Shown in pieces: positions 8,231-15,737 of a stretch of 33,107 nt of DNA. A model generated the notes under the pieces. That model was not told the DNA's origin and searched no databases. It saw nothing but the letters and a program-made list of their open reading frames with translations. The position numbers and the translations under genes are program-made. Source of the stretch: an uncultured Clostridia bacterium (GTDB lineage Bacteria; Bacillota; Clostridia; Christensenellales; Borkfalkiaceae); NCBI GenBank assembly GCA_944341895.1, contig CALVMB010000013.1:1-33107 (forward strand). Direction: 5' to 3'. The stretch's first letter is position 1. Every line of letters starts with the position of its first letter.

Positions 8231-9103
8231 ATGAACGGATCTTGCAAACTTTGCCCCGTCCGATGCGGGGCGGACCGCACGACGGGGCGCGGCGTATGCG
8301 GCGCGGGCGACAAACTGCTCGTCGCAAAATACGGGCTGCATCCCTTCGAGGAGCCCTGCATCTCGGGAGAGCACGGCTCGGGAACGGTATTTTTCGGCGG
8401 GTGCGCGCTGCGATGCGTGTTCTGCCAGAACTACGAACTTTCGCACGCCGCCGCGGGCAAAACGATGGCGCCCGAAGAACTGGCGGGCGTGTTCGAAGCG
8501 CTGGAAGAGGCGGGGTCGGAGAACATCAACCTCGTCACCGCGTCGCACTTCGTGCCCCAACTGATCGAGGCATTCCGCATCCGCCGCCCGCGCATCCCCG
8601 TCGTGTACAACACGCACGCCTACGAGACGCGCGCGGCGCTGGAAGCGCTCGATCCTTACATCGACGTGTACCTGCCCGACCTGAAATTCTATGCGCCGAA
8701 GGTCTCGGCGCGCTATACGGGGCGGGCGGATTATTTCAAGGTCGCCTACCCCGCCGTCGCGTTCATGGCAAGGCGCGAGGCGGAATTTGACGGCAAAAAG
8801 ATGGTGCGCGGGTGCATCGTGCGCCACCTCGTTCTGCCGCTGTGCACGAACGACAGTCTCGAAGTCATCCGCGCCTTTGCCGCCCTGCGCTCTCCCGCAT
8901 GGTTTTCTCTGCTGCGGCAGTATACCCCCTGCGGGGACATCGCGGGCTTTCCCGAACTGCAGCGCCCCATCACCCCGCGCGAGTACAAAAAGGTGTACGA
9001 CTTCGTGCTGGAAAGCGGCCTCGAACGGGTATTCGTGCAGGAAAAAAGCGCGGCGGACAGACAGTTCATCCCCGACTTTTCGGCGGACAAGCCGCTGTTT
9101 TGA
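8231..9103 (+). CDS. PflX-like radical SAM protein (PFL-activase-related)
   Basis: This 290-residue protein carries the radical SAM cluster motif CALRCVFC (C-x3-C-x2-C) near residue 59, followed by QNYELS, so it should bind a 4Fe-4S cluster and cleave SAM. An additional N-terminal cysteine set (CKLCPVRCG, then GVCG) resembles the COG1313/PflX group of pyruvate formate-lyase-activase-related proteins. The substrate of this group is not established and no glycyl radical enzyme is nearby. The ATG at 8231 is chosen because an extended -10 box ends only 10 bases before it and the SCKLCP motif starts right after. There is almost no room for a Shine-Dalgarno sequence, so a leaderless mRNA is likely. 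Confidence 0.88.
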   Translation: MNGSCKLCPVRCGADRTTGRGVCGAGDKLLVAKYGLHPFEEPCISGEHGSGTVFFGGCALRCVFCQNYELSHAAAGKTMAPEELAGVFEALEEAGSENINLVTASHFVPQLIEAFRIRRPRIPVVYNTHAYETRAALEALDPYIDVYLPDLKFYAPKVSARYTGRADYFKVAYPAVAFMARREAEFDGKKMVRGCIVRHLVLPLCTNDSLEVIRAFAALRSPAWFSLLRQYTPCGDIAGFPELQRPITPREYKKVYDFVLESGLERVFVQEKSAADRQFIPDFSADKPLF

Positions 9104-9440
9104 GCGCGGACGGCTGTCAGGCGGCTTATGCGCGGCGCCAAGGCGCACCGCAAGGCGGGCGCGCGCGGAAAACGCAGGCGCGGCGCCGCTGTGCGGACCG
9201 TTCCGCGTGCGGGCAACGCAACGCAGGCGCGTACGATACTCGGCGGGCGCGAATCGCGCCGCCGACCCTGACGCAAGTCGGGTTCACTGCCGCAAAAACA
9301 GGCGCTTGGCTCTGACCAAACGCTTGACGAGCGGCGCGACCTCGGCGGGCGGCGCGGCGGCGAGCCTGGCTTCCAGTTGCTCAATATCCTCTTTCCGAAC
9401 AGTTTTCATGCCCGCAGTTTGCGGCATTTCGGTGGTTTTT
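9104..9440. other. GC-rich spacer between radical SAM and ABC-F genes
   Basis: This 337-base gap has no long gene. It contains a strong GC hairpin at 9241-9264 (CGGCG and GCGCG arms with one bulged G) without a T-run, and a possible 41-codon gene on the minus strand (9284-9409). No clear promoter for the ABC-F gene is visible. Confidence 0.5.
9284..9409 (-). CDS. Possible small protein, 41 residues
   Basis: The frame starts MKTVRKEDIEQLEARLAA, continues through an alanine/proline stretch, and ends in the basic tail VRAKRLFLRQ. It could form an amphipathic helix followed by a positively charged C-terminus. Composition looks protein-like rather than arginine/proline-rich noise. Against it, no good ribosome binding site is visible; an in-frame ATG six codons upstream (9427) does not improve that. 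It is convergent with the radical SAM gene and divergent from the ABC-F gene. Not recognised; may be chance. Confidence 0.3.
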   Translation of the reverse strand: MKTVRKEDIEQLEARLAAAPPAEVAPLVKRLVRAKRLFLRQ

Positions 9441-11333
9441 ATGTTGGTATCTTTTGAAAACATCCGCTTCGGCTACGACGACAAGGTGCTCCTCGACGGG
9501 GTATCCTTTACCATCGCGGCGGGCGAACGCGTCGGGCTGATCGGGCCCAACGGCGAAGGAAAGACGACGCTCATCCGCCTGATGACGGGCGCGCTTTCCC
9601 CCGACGAAGGAAAAGTCTATAAAAAGAGCGGACTGCGCATCGGACTGCTTGAACAGAGCGGCGGGCCGGAAGCGGACGGAACGGTGTACGAAGCCATGCG
9701 CGCCGTATTTTCGGACGTGTTTGCGGCGACCGAGCGCCTGCGCGCCATCGAGCGCGAACTGGCAGACGCGCGCGAAGGCGAGGCGCGCTACCGCGACCTC
9801 GCGGCAAAATACGAGCAACTGGAACGGTTCATCGCCGCGCGGGACGGCTACAACGCGGACGTGAAGATCCGCACCGTGCTGGGCGGCATGGGGTTCGGCG
9901 AAGCGGGCGGACAGACCGTTTCCACCATGAGCGGGGGCGAAAAGACGCGGCTCAAACTGTGCCGCCTGCTGTTGGAAGAACCCGAACTGCTCATCCTCGA
10001 CGAGCCGACCAACCACCTCGACGTGCCCACCCTGTTCTGGCTGGAAGAATACCTCAAAAGTTACCGCGGCGCGCTGTTCATCGTCTCGCACGACCGCTAT
10101 TTTCTGGACGCGGTCACCGCGAAGACCTTTGAACTGGAAAACCGCAAAGTGACGGCGTTCCGCGGCAATTATTCGGCGTACAAGGTGCTCAAAGCGGAAA
10201 AATACGAGCACGACCTGAAAGAATACGAAAAACAGCAGGAAGAGATCGCCGCGCTCGAGGACTACGTGGCGCGCAACATCGTGCGCGCCACGACGGCAAA
10301 GAGCGCGCAGTCGCGCGTGAAAAAATTGGAGAGCATGGAGCGGCTGGAAAAGCCCGTTCCCCCGCCCCGCCCGCCGAAATTCTGCTTCGAACGTATGGAA
10401 ACGAGCGAAGAACGCGCCCTGACCGTGGACGGGCTCTCCCTCTCCGCGGGCGGAAAAACGCTGTTTGCGGGCGCGTCGTTCGAGGTGCGCCGCGGCGAAA
10501 AGATCGCGGTCGTGGGTGAAAACGGAACGGGAAAATCCACCCTCATCCGCGCGCTGGTGGCGGGGCACGACCCCGCCGTGCGCTGGGGCAGGTTCAACAA
10601 GATCGGCTATTACGACCAGGAAACCGCCGACCTCGACCCCGAAGAGACGGTGCTGGGCGCGCTGTGGCACAAGTACACGGCGCTCTCGCAGACGCAGGCG
10701 CGCGCCCTGCTCGCCCGCGCGGGGCTGACGGACGAGGACATGGAAAAAAAGGTGCGCTCGCTCTCGGGCGGGGAACGCGCCAAACTCGCGCTCGTGCTGC
10801 TGGAAGCGCGGCGGGGGAATTTTCTCGTACTGGACGAACCGACCAACCATCTCGACCTGCCCGCGCGCGAGAGCCTGGAAGGGGCGCTCAAAGCGTTCGA
10901 CGGTACCTTGCTGTTCGTCTCGCACGACCGCTACTTCATCCGAAGCATCGCGGACAAGATCCTGGAGATCGAGGGCGGGCGGGTGACGCTGTACCCCTGC
11001 GGGTACGGAGAATACACGGCGCAGAAGACGGCGCAGAGCGAGGCGAAGCAGGCGCAGGAAAAGGCGGCAAAGGCGCAGGAACGCGCGGCGCAGGCGGCCT
11101 CTTCTTACCGCTCCAAAGCCGACCGTGCCGAAGCGGCAAAGAAAAAGCAGAAGATCCGCGAGACGGAAGCCGCCATCGCCGCCGCCGAAGAGGAGATCGC
11201 CGCGCTCAACGCGCAGATCGCCGATCCCGCCTTTGCGGCGGATTACAGGCGCATGAACGAGGCATGCGCGCGGCTGGACGAACTGCACGCCGAAACCGAA
11301 CGCCTGTACGAAGAGTACGAGACCTTGCTCTGA
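9441..11333 (+). CDS. ABC-F family ATPase
   Basis: ABC-F proteins are soluble twin-ATPase proteins that act on the ribosome rather than in membranes. The 630-residue product has two ATPase domains: Walker A GPNGEGKT (about 35-42) and GENGTGKST in the second half, signature MSGGE and LSGGE, and two LDEPTNHLD Walker B boxes. Between them is a linker of about 80 residues (the region that reaches the peptidyl-transferase centre in this family). A long alanine/lysine/glutamate-rich coiled coil forms the C-terminus, as in Uup/YdiF-type members. The ATG at 9441 is chosen because LVSFENIRFGYDD is the usual family start and GGTGG precedes it; an in-frame ATG at 9408 exists. No resistance context is visible, so antibiotic protection is possible but unsupported. 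Confidence 0.93.
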   Translation: MLVSFENIRFGYDDKVLLDGVSFTIAAGERVGLIGPNGEGKTTLIRLMTGALSPDEGKVYKKSGLRIGLLEQSGGPEADGTVYEAMRAVFSDVFAATERLRAIERELADAREGEARYRDLAAKYEQLERFIAARDGYNADVKIRTVLGGMGFGEAGGQTVSTMSGGEKTRLKLCRLLLEEPELLILDEPTNHLDVPTLFWLEEYLKSYRGALFIVSHDRYFLDAVTAKTFELENRKVTAFRGNYSAYKVLKAEKYEHDLKEYEKQQEEIAALEDYVARNIVRATTAKSAQSRVKKLESMERLEKPVPPPRPPKFCFERMETSEERALTVDGLSLSAGGKTLFAGASFEVRRGEKIAVVGENGTGKSTLIRALVAGHDPAVRWGRFNKIGYYDQETADLDPEETVLGALWHKYTALSQTQARALLARAGLTDEDMEKKVRSLSGGERAKLALVLLEARRGNFLVLDEPTNHLDLPARESLEGALKAFDGTLLFVSHDRYFIRSIADKILEIEGGRVTLYPCGYGEYTAQKTAQSEAKQAQEKAAKAQERAAQAASSYRSKADRAEAAKKKQKIRETEAAIAAAEEEIAALNAQIADPAFAADYRRMNEACARLDELHAETERLYEEYETLL

Positions 11334-11500
11334 GCCCTATAAAAATTGTCACTGATCCCGCGTTTATAATCGGTTCTCTGTTATACTGAAACTGCGGTGA
11401 AAATTTTTAGAATTTACTTGACAAATTCTATATTTTGCATACATTCAAAATACAGATATACGGCTCAATAAAAATTAATCCAATAATTGTTTTTCGCAAA
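11334..11500. other. AT-rich spacer with an orphan promoter-like element
   Basis: This stretch is visibly richer in A and T than the surrounding sequence. It contains TTGACA at 11418-11423 followed after 16 bases by TACATT (11440-11445) on the plus strand, pointing toward the palindrome at 11501 and not toward any gene on that strand. TATAAT- and TATACT-like boxes occur at 11365-11370 and 11382-11387. No reading frame of note is present. Confidence 0.55.
11418..11445 (+). promoter_or_regulatory. Orphan promoter-like sequence
   Basis: A perfect TTGACA (11418-11423) and TACATT (11440-11445) lie 16 bases apart. Transcription from here would start near 11452 and run into the 30-bp palindrome at 11501-11530, giving a transcript of about 80 bases if it stopped there. 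No gene lies downstream on the plus strand until 12038. Confidence 0.35.
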
Positions 11501-11530
11501 AGCGCCCCGCGGCAATTGCCGCGGGGCGCT
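11498..11530 (-). terminator. Perfect 30-bp palindrome, terminator for the HTH gene
   Basis: AGCGCCCCGCGGCAA (11501-11515) is followed directly by its reverse complement (11516-11530). On the minus strand it is followed by TTTGCG, a short T-run, and lies 43 bases after the HTH gene stop. Its outer arm AGCGCCCCGCG is shared with the terminator at 12373-12409 on the other side of the HTH pair. Confidence 0.7.
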
Positions 11531-11573
11531 GTGTTCCGAGATGCGCCCGTGCGGGCGAAAAGCCGCTTGTTTT

Positions 11574-11942
11574 TTACGGACGCGGCGGGGCGGCTTCTTC
11601 CTGCTTTGCCAGCGTTTCCGCCACCAGGACAAGATTGCCGCGGGTCCGTCCGTCCAGACGGCGGAAGCACTCGACCAGGCGGCGTTCCTCCTCGCGCAGA
11701 CAGTTCTCCTCTTTCCAGTATGCGATCAGCATGGCTTCGCAACTGTCGTACCGATCGGTCGCCAGACCCAGCGCCCGCGCGACGGACACAGCCGTTTCGC
11801 TTGCCTGCGCCGCCTTTCCGCCTTCAAAAAAGCGTATGACCGTACGCCTCTGCCTTCCGGTGCGCCGCGCGATCTCCTCGTACGTCATTCCCTTTTTTAC
11901 GCGTATTTCATTCAGAAATGCAACGATCTCTCTTTTTGTCAT
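11574..11942 (-). CDS. XRE/HTH-type transcriptional regulator
   Basis: The 122-residue product begins with a helix-turn-helix domain of Cro/CI type (KKGMTYEEIARRTGRQRRTVIRFFEGGK, about residues 15-43; two helices and a turn), followed by a helical C-terminal half rich in Glu and Arg. No ligand or catalytic domain is recognised. The ATG at 11942 is chosen because the promoter -10 box ends only 15 bases upstream (11958-11963), which excludes the in-frame ATG at 11999; the ribosome binding site is weak (GAAAG). It diverges from a second HTH gene at 12038, with promoter elements of the two genes next to each other, so mutual or self regulation is likely. Confidence 0.8.
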   Translation of the reverse strand: MTKREIVAFLNEIRVKKGMTYEEIARRTGRQRRTVIRFFEGGKAAQASETAVSVARALGLATDRYDSCEAMLIAYWKEENCLREEERRLVECFRRLDGRTRGNLVLVAETLAKQEEAAPPRP

Positions 11943-11957
11943 CTTTCGTTTTTGATG

Positions 11958-11987
11958 ATTGTAATACAACCAACAGGCGTATGTCAA
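11958..11987 (-). promoter_or_regulatory. Promoter of the minus-strand HTH gene
   Basis: A perfect TTGACA (11982-11987, minus strand) is followed after 18 bases by TACAAT (11958-11963). Predicted start is near 11951, giving a leader of about 9 bases. The -35 box is one base away from the -10 box of the divergent gene. Confidence 0.7.
11959..11969. promoter_or_regulatory. Operator-like palindrome in the HTH promoter
   Basis: TTGTA-A-TACAA is a perfect inverted repeat that covers the -10 box of the minus-strand HTH promoter. It is a natural candidate binding site for one of the two HTH proteins; this is inference from position and symmetry. Confidence 0.45.
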
Positions 11988-11988
11988 G

Positions 11989-11994
11989 TATAAT
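11989..11994 (+). promoter_or_regulatory. -10 box for the plus-strand HTH gene
   Basis: A perfect TATAAT lies 44 bases before the ATG at 12038. No good -35 box is present at the right distance, which is common for promoters that need an activator or are repressed. Confidence 0.5.
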
Positions 11995-12037
11995 AACACC
12001 CATTAGATGTATCCTTTTTTGCAGAGAGGTATCATCG

Positions 12038-12250
12038 ATGATCACGCAAGAACAGATACGCAAACGCATTGCCGAAGAGATCGGGCGCAGCGGCATGACG
12101 CAAAAACAACTTGCCGCCTGCCTGCAAGTCAGCCAGCAGACCATTTCCGCCTACCGCTGCGGAAGCAAACTGCCCGCACTGGACACGTTTGCCAACCTGT
12201 GCGCCGCGCTGGACGCCGACCCCGCCGAACTGCTCGGACTGAAAGACTGA
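12038..12250 (+). CDS. Small XRE/HTH-type regulator, 70 residues
   Basis: The protein is essentially one Cro/CI-type helix-turn-helix domain: GMTQKQLAACLQVSQQTIS holds the two DNA-contacting helices, and the end (ALDADPAELLGLKD) is the usual fifth helix of short XRE proteins. AGAGAGGT lies 7 bases before the ATG. Longer in-frame starts upstream are rejected because they would precede the -10 box. It is divergent from the other HTH gene and is followed by a strong bidirectional terminator. Short proteins of this type are often self-regulating repressors or the antitoxin/immunity partner of a module, but no partner gene is visible. Confidence 0.85.
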   Translation: MITQEQIRKRIAEEIGRSGMTQKQLAACLQVSQQTISAYRCGSKLPALDTFANLCAALDADPAELLGLKD

Positions 12251-12372
12251 ACGCCGCACCCGCCCCCTCTTATCGTCCGCCGGACGATCGCGCTCGCCGC
12301 CCGTATGCCGAGCCTGCCGAACGATCGCCGCGCGGGCGGACAGCACGCCGCGCCTGCGGCGATCCCGACGCC

Positions 12373-12409
12373 AAAAGCGCCCCGCGAACATTTCGCGGGG
12401 CGCTTTTTT
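12373..12409. terminator. Bidirectional terminator between HTH gene and rseP
   Basis: A 16-bp stem (12373-12388 with 12392-12407, 3-base loop) has A4 at one end and T6 at the other, so it can stop both the plus-strand HTH transcript and the minus-strand rseP transcript. The core AGCGCCCCGCG is the same as in the palindrome at 11501. Confidence 0.85.
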
Positions 12410-12427
12410 GATGCGGATATATATTTT

Positions 12428-13555
12428 CTAAAACAGTTGCAACAGGTCGACCAGCACGGCGAACCCGAGCAAAAGCACGAATCCGACGACGTGGATGATC
12501 GCCTCCACCTTGCGGTTGATGGGCTTGCCGCGCACCCATTCGATGCAGGTAAAGATGATCTTGGAGCCGTCCAGCGCGGGGATGGGGAGCAGGTTGAACA
12601 CGGCAAGATTGACGCCGATGAACGCGGCGATCTCCAAAAAGGGCTGGATGCCGCGCGAAGCGACCTGCGAAGTGAGTTTGATGGTCGTGACGGGGCCGCC
12701 GAACGCGGACAGGCCGAGATGCCCCGTGAGCAGTTGTCCGAGCACCTCGAAGATGGTGCCGCCGATGCGCGCGGAATAGGTGAACGCGCGCCCCAGCGAC
12801 TGAAAGAACCCGAATCCGCGGTACGACGCCGAATAAATGAGATAGTTGCCGTCCTCCTGCGCCACGCCCAGACAGTTCCACAGCGCGTCGGTATCGGTGA
12901 GGTTGGCAAAATCCGCGTCGGCGCGGAGCATGACCGAAACGTCCTGCACGCTCCTGCCCTCCTCCCCCTTGCGGGAGACGGTGAATTGCACGAGGTCCCC
13001 TTCCTTTTTCCCTTCCAGAACGCCCATGAGGTCGGCGGTCAGGTAGATCCCCTTGCCCTCGCAGGCGAGGATGACGTCCTCGTCGTGCAGGACATATCCC
13101 GCAACGGGAATGCCGCTCTGCGTGGTTTCGGCGGCTTCCACGCGGTAGGTCATGAGCAGCAGTTGCCCGCAGGCGAGAAAGGACACGACGATGAGCAGGA
13201 GCGCGAGCAGGTAGTTCATGAACGCACCCGCAAACAGAACGATGATGCGCTGCCACGGCTTTTTGTTGTTGAACGCGCCCGGGTCGGGCATATCCGCATC
13301 CTCGCCCTCGAAGGCGCAGAACCCGCCCAGCGGAAAGGCGCGCACCGAAAAGATCTCGCCGTTTTTCTTGGTATAGCGAAACAGCCGCGGCCCGAAGCCC
13401 ACGGCAAATTCGTTGATCTTGAAGCGGAAGATCTTGCCCGCGATGTAATGCCCGAACTCGTGCACGGTGACCATGACGAGCAGGATGAGGATCGCCAGCA
13501 GGACGCCCCCGATCGTGCGCCAGACGTCCGCGGCGGACAAAAGCAAAAATTCCAT
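12428..13555 (-). CDS. rseP: RseP/RasP-type site-2 metalloprotease (M50)
   Basis: This intramembrane zinc protease family cuts transmembrane regulatory proteins and signal-peptide remnants. The 375-residue product has the HEFGH zinc motif in the first membrane segment (about residues 32-36), a later membrane segment with LLPIPALDGS supplying the third metal ligand, and a central region of about 100 residues where the PDZ-like domain sits. Several hydrophobic segments fit a polytopic inner-membrane protein. AAGGGAAA precedes the ATG. It is last in the rpsB-to-rseP cluster, 48 bases after dxr, an order common in Bacillota. The physiological substrate cannot be told from the sequence. Confidence 0.94.
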   Translation of the reverse strand: MEFLLLSAADVWRTIGGVLLAILILLVMVTVHEFGHYIAGKIFRFKINEFAVGFGPRLFRYTKKNGEIFSVRAFPLGGFCAFEGEDADMPDPGAFNNKKPWQRIIVLFAGAFMNYLLALLLIVVSFLACGQLLLMTYRVEAAETTQSGIPVAGYVLHDEDVILACEGKGIYLTADLMGVLEGKKEGDLVQFTVSRKGEEGRSVQDVSVMLRADADFANLTDTDALWNCLGVAQEDGNYLIYSASYRGFGFFQSLGRAFTYSARIGGTIFEVLGQLLTGHLGLSAFGGPVTTIKLTSQVASRGIQPFLEIAAFIGVNLAVFNLLPIPALDGSKIIFTCIEWVRGKPINRKVEAIIHVVGFVLLLGFAVLVDLLQLF

Positions 13556-13603
13556 GCGTTTCCCTTATGGCGGGCGGCCGTACCCGCGTGTCAACCGAAC
13601 GCG

Positions 13604-14734
13604 TTACAGCCGCGCGCGCGCTAGAGCGCGCGCGGCGGCATCCGCCTCTTCCAAAGCGGCGTAGTCGCCCGCCTGCCCCCACCGCCGCGCGGCGAGGGTA
13701 CCTTCTATAATGTCCGCAATTTGCGGATATTTTATTTGCCCGCGCAAAAAAGCCTGCACGGCGATCTCGCCCGCCGCATTGAGCGCGCAGGGCGCGGTGC
13801 CGCCCGCCTGCGCCGCGGCGAGCGCGAGCGCAAAACAGGGATAGCGCCCCTCGTCCACCCCCTCGAAATGCAGGGCGCCGAGCCGCACGAAGTCCACCGA
13901 GGGCAGGGCGCAGTCCAGCCGCTGCGGATAGGTGAGCGCGAGTTGGATGGGCAGTTCCATGGACGGCATGCCCATCTGCGCGAGCACCGCGCCGTCCGCA
14001 AATTCGACCATGGAATGCACGATGCTCTCGCGGTGCACGAGCACCTCGATCTGCTCCGCCGCCGCGCTGTACAGGTGCATCGCCTCGATGACCTCGAACC
14101 CCTTGTTGAGCATGGTGGCGCAGTCCACCGTGATCTTGGGTCCCATGCGCCAGTTGGGATGGGCGAGCGCGCGTTCGGGGGTGACCGAACTCAGTTCGGA
14201 CAGCGGCACGTCGCGCAGGGCGCCGCCGCTGGCGGTGAGCAATAATTTCTTATACGGCGCGCGGCGGTCGAAATGCAGGCACTGCCACAGCGCCGAATGT
14301 TCGCTGTCCACGGGCAGAATTTCCACCCCGTTTGCCGCGGCCAAGGGCATGACGAGACTGCCGCCGACGACCAGGCTCTCCTTGTTGGCGAGCGCGACCG
14401 TCTTGCCCGCGGCGATGGCGAAAAGCGTCGCTTTCAGCCCCGCGAAGCCGGACACCGCGACGAGCACGACGTCCGCCTCGGGATACGCACACGCTTCCTC
14501 GAACGCGCTTTCCCCGCACGCAAAGCGGATGCCCTGCGGGAGATCGGCAGACGCGCCTTCCTGCCGCAAAACGGCGAGCGAGGGGCGCAGGAGCGCCGCC
14601 TGCTCCGCAAGCCGCACCGCGTCCGTGTTCGCCGCCAGCGCGACGACGCGGAAACGGTCGGGATAGCGCCGGCAGACGTCCGCCGCCTGCCTGCCGATGG
14701 AACCGCTGCAACCGATGATGGCAATATTTTTCAT
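13604..14734 (-). CDS. dxr: 1-deoxy-D-xylulose 5-phosphate reductoisomerase
   Basis: Dxr makes 2-C-methyl-erythritol 4-phosphate with NADPH, the first committed step of the MEP isoprenoid pathway. The 376-residue product has the N-terminal nucleotide-binding loop IIGCSGSIG, the substrate region LANKESLVVGG, the metal/substrate motif DSEHSALWQCL, NKGFEVIEA, and the HRESIVHSMVEF loop, in normal order. AGGGGAA precedes the ATG. A TACAAT box (14749-14754) lies 14 bases before the start codon, after a terminator-like hairpin that separates it from cdsA, so it may have its own promoter with a very short leader. It feeds the pathway used by the UppS enzyme encoded just upstream. Confidence 0.97.
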   Translation of the reverse strand: MKNIAIIGCSGSIGRQAADVCRRYPDRFRVVALAANTDAVRLAEQAALLRPSLAVLRQEGASADLPQGIRFACGESAFEEACAYPEADVVLVAVSGFAGLKATLFAIAAGKTVALANKESLVVGGSLVMPLAAANGVEILPVDSEHSALWQCLHFDRRAPYKKLLLTASGGALRDVPLSELSSVTPERALAHPNWRMGPKITVDCATMLNKGFEVIEAMHLYSAAAEQIEVLVHRESIVHSMVEFADGAVLAQMGMPSMELPIQLALTYPQRLDCALPSVDFVRLGALHFEGVDEGRYPCFALALAAAQAGGTAPCALNAAGEIAVQAFLRGQIKYPQIADIIEGTLAARRWGQAGDYAALEEADAAARALARARL

Positions 14735-14781
14735 GGTGTTCCCCTATCATTGTACGCGGACATGCGCCCGCAATATGCGTT

Positions 14782-14815
14782 GAAAAGAAAACCTGCAGGG
14801 CGAGCGCCTTGCAGG
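14782..14815 (-). terminator. Terminator or attenuator between cdsA and dxr
   Basis: CCTGCA and TGCAGG arms plus an inner GGC/GCC pair form a 10-pair stem (14792-14815) with a 4-base loop. It is followed on the minus strand by TTTTCTTTTC. It should reduce transcription from cdsA into dxr-rseP. Confidence 0.7.
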
Positions 14816-14831
14816 AACTTTTCGCCGCGCC

Positions 14832-15737
14832 TTATACGACGAATATGATGAATACGAACCAGACGAACACGCTCGCAAACAGCGTGCCGTCGATGCGGTC
14901 GAGCACGCCGCCGTGCCCGGGCAGCAGTTTGCCCATGTCCTTGACGCCCGTCTTGCGCTTGATGATGCTCTCCACCAGGTCGCCGAATTCGGTGAACACG
15001 GCGCACAGCAGTCCCGCCAGCGCAAACAGCACCCACGGCGTGCCCGCCCATGCCGCGCCGACGCCCGTATAGACGTAATCCGTCGTCAGCGTGTACAGCC
15101 AGTACAGGAGCACGCTCGCGCCCGTGCCGAACACCACGCCGCCCACCGCGCCCGAGATGGTCTTGTGCGGGCTGATGTTGGGGCAGAGTTTTTTGCCCTT
15201 GACGAGGCTCCCCACCACGAACGCAAAGGTGTCCGCGACGGGCGAGATGACGAAGATGAGCAACAGCGCCAGCGTGGACGCCTGCGCAAAATCGTTGGCG
15301 AGCATCATGGCGGCGAGCAATGCGTTGGGGTACACCGCCGAAAAGAGCGCCGCGCCCGCGCCCGTGAGTTGCGCGCGGGTATGATCGAACACGAGCAGGC
15401 AGAGGTTGACCAGCGCGAACACGAACAGCAGGCCGCCGAGCGCGCGCAGACCCCAGCCCGCGCCCGCAAACTGCTCGCACAGATAGTACAGGGGCACGAA
15501 CGCCGCCGCATACACGCCGAGCGCGATCTGCTGGGAACGGCACAGCGGCGCCACCGGTTCGAGCGCCTCGCCGCTCTGCGAGACGGGCTTCGTGAACGCG
15601 CGCGCGATCTCAAAGGTGCCGATCAGCGAAAACGCATAGATGAGCACGCCGAACAGGCGCACGTCGATGCGGCGCAGAAAGAAGAACCCGACGAGCAGCG
15701 CGACATAGACGATACCCGTCGCAAGACGCTTTTTCAT
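14832..15737 (-). CDS. cdsA: Phosphatidate cytidylyltransferase (CDP-diacylglycerol synthase)
   Basis: CdsA converts phosphatidic acid and CTP to CDP-diacylglycerol, the precursor of bacterial phospholipids, in the cytoplasmic membrane. The 301-residue product has about seven to eight hydrophobic segments and the full C-terminal CDS signature: SIIKRKTGVKDMG, then LLPGHGGVLDRIDG. The ATG at 15737 is chosen because it overlaps the uppS stop codon as ATGA and is preceded by GGGGGAG; an in-frame ATG at 15830 would lie inside uppS. Translation is therefore probably coupled to uppS. Its downstream end is followed by a terminator-like hairpin. Confidence 0.96.
   Translation of the reverse strand: MKKRLATGIVYVALLVGFFFLRRIDVRLFGVLIYAFSLIGTFEIARAFTKPVSQSGEALEPVAPLCRSQQIALGVYAAAFVPLYYLCEQFAGAGWGLRALGGLLFVFALVNLCLLVFDHTRAQLTGAGAALFSAVYPNALLAAMMLANDFAQASTLALLLIFVISPVADTFAFVVGSLVKGKKLCPNISPHKTISGAVGGVVFGTGASVLLYWLYTLTTDYVYTGVGAAWAGTPWVLFALAGLLCAVFTEFGDLVESIIKRKTGVKDMGKLLPGHGGVLDRIDGTLFASVFVWFVFIIFVV

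Noticed and set aside
9381-11288. 635-codon minus-strand frame opposite the ABC-F gene
   Set aside because: The ABC-F gene has all expected motifs on the plus strand; the opposite frame is Arg/Phe/Val-rich with no family features.
9441-11333. Antibiotic-resistance ABC-F protein
   Set aside because: The linker is of moderate length and the coiled-coil end is of the general Uup/YdiF type; no resistance leader peptide or related gene is nearby, so a resistance role is not supported.
12305-13624. 439-codon plus-strand frame opposite rseP
   Set aside because: It is antisense to the M50 protease gene and starts inside a terminator.
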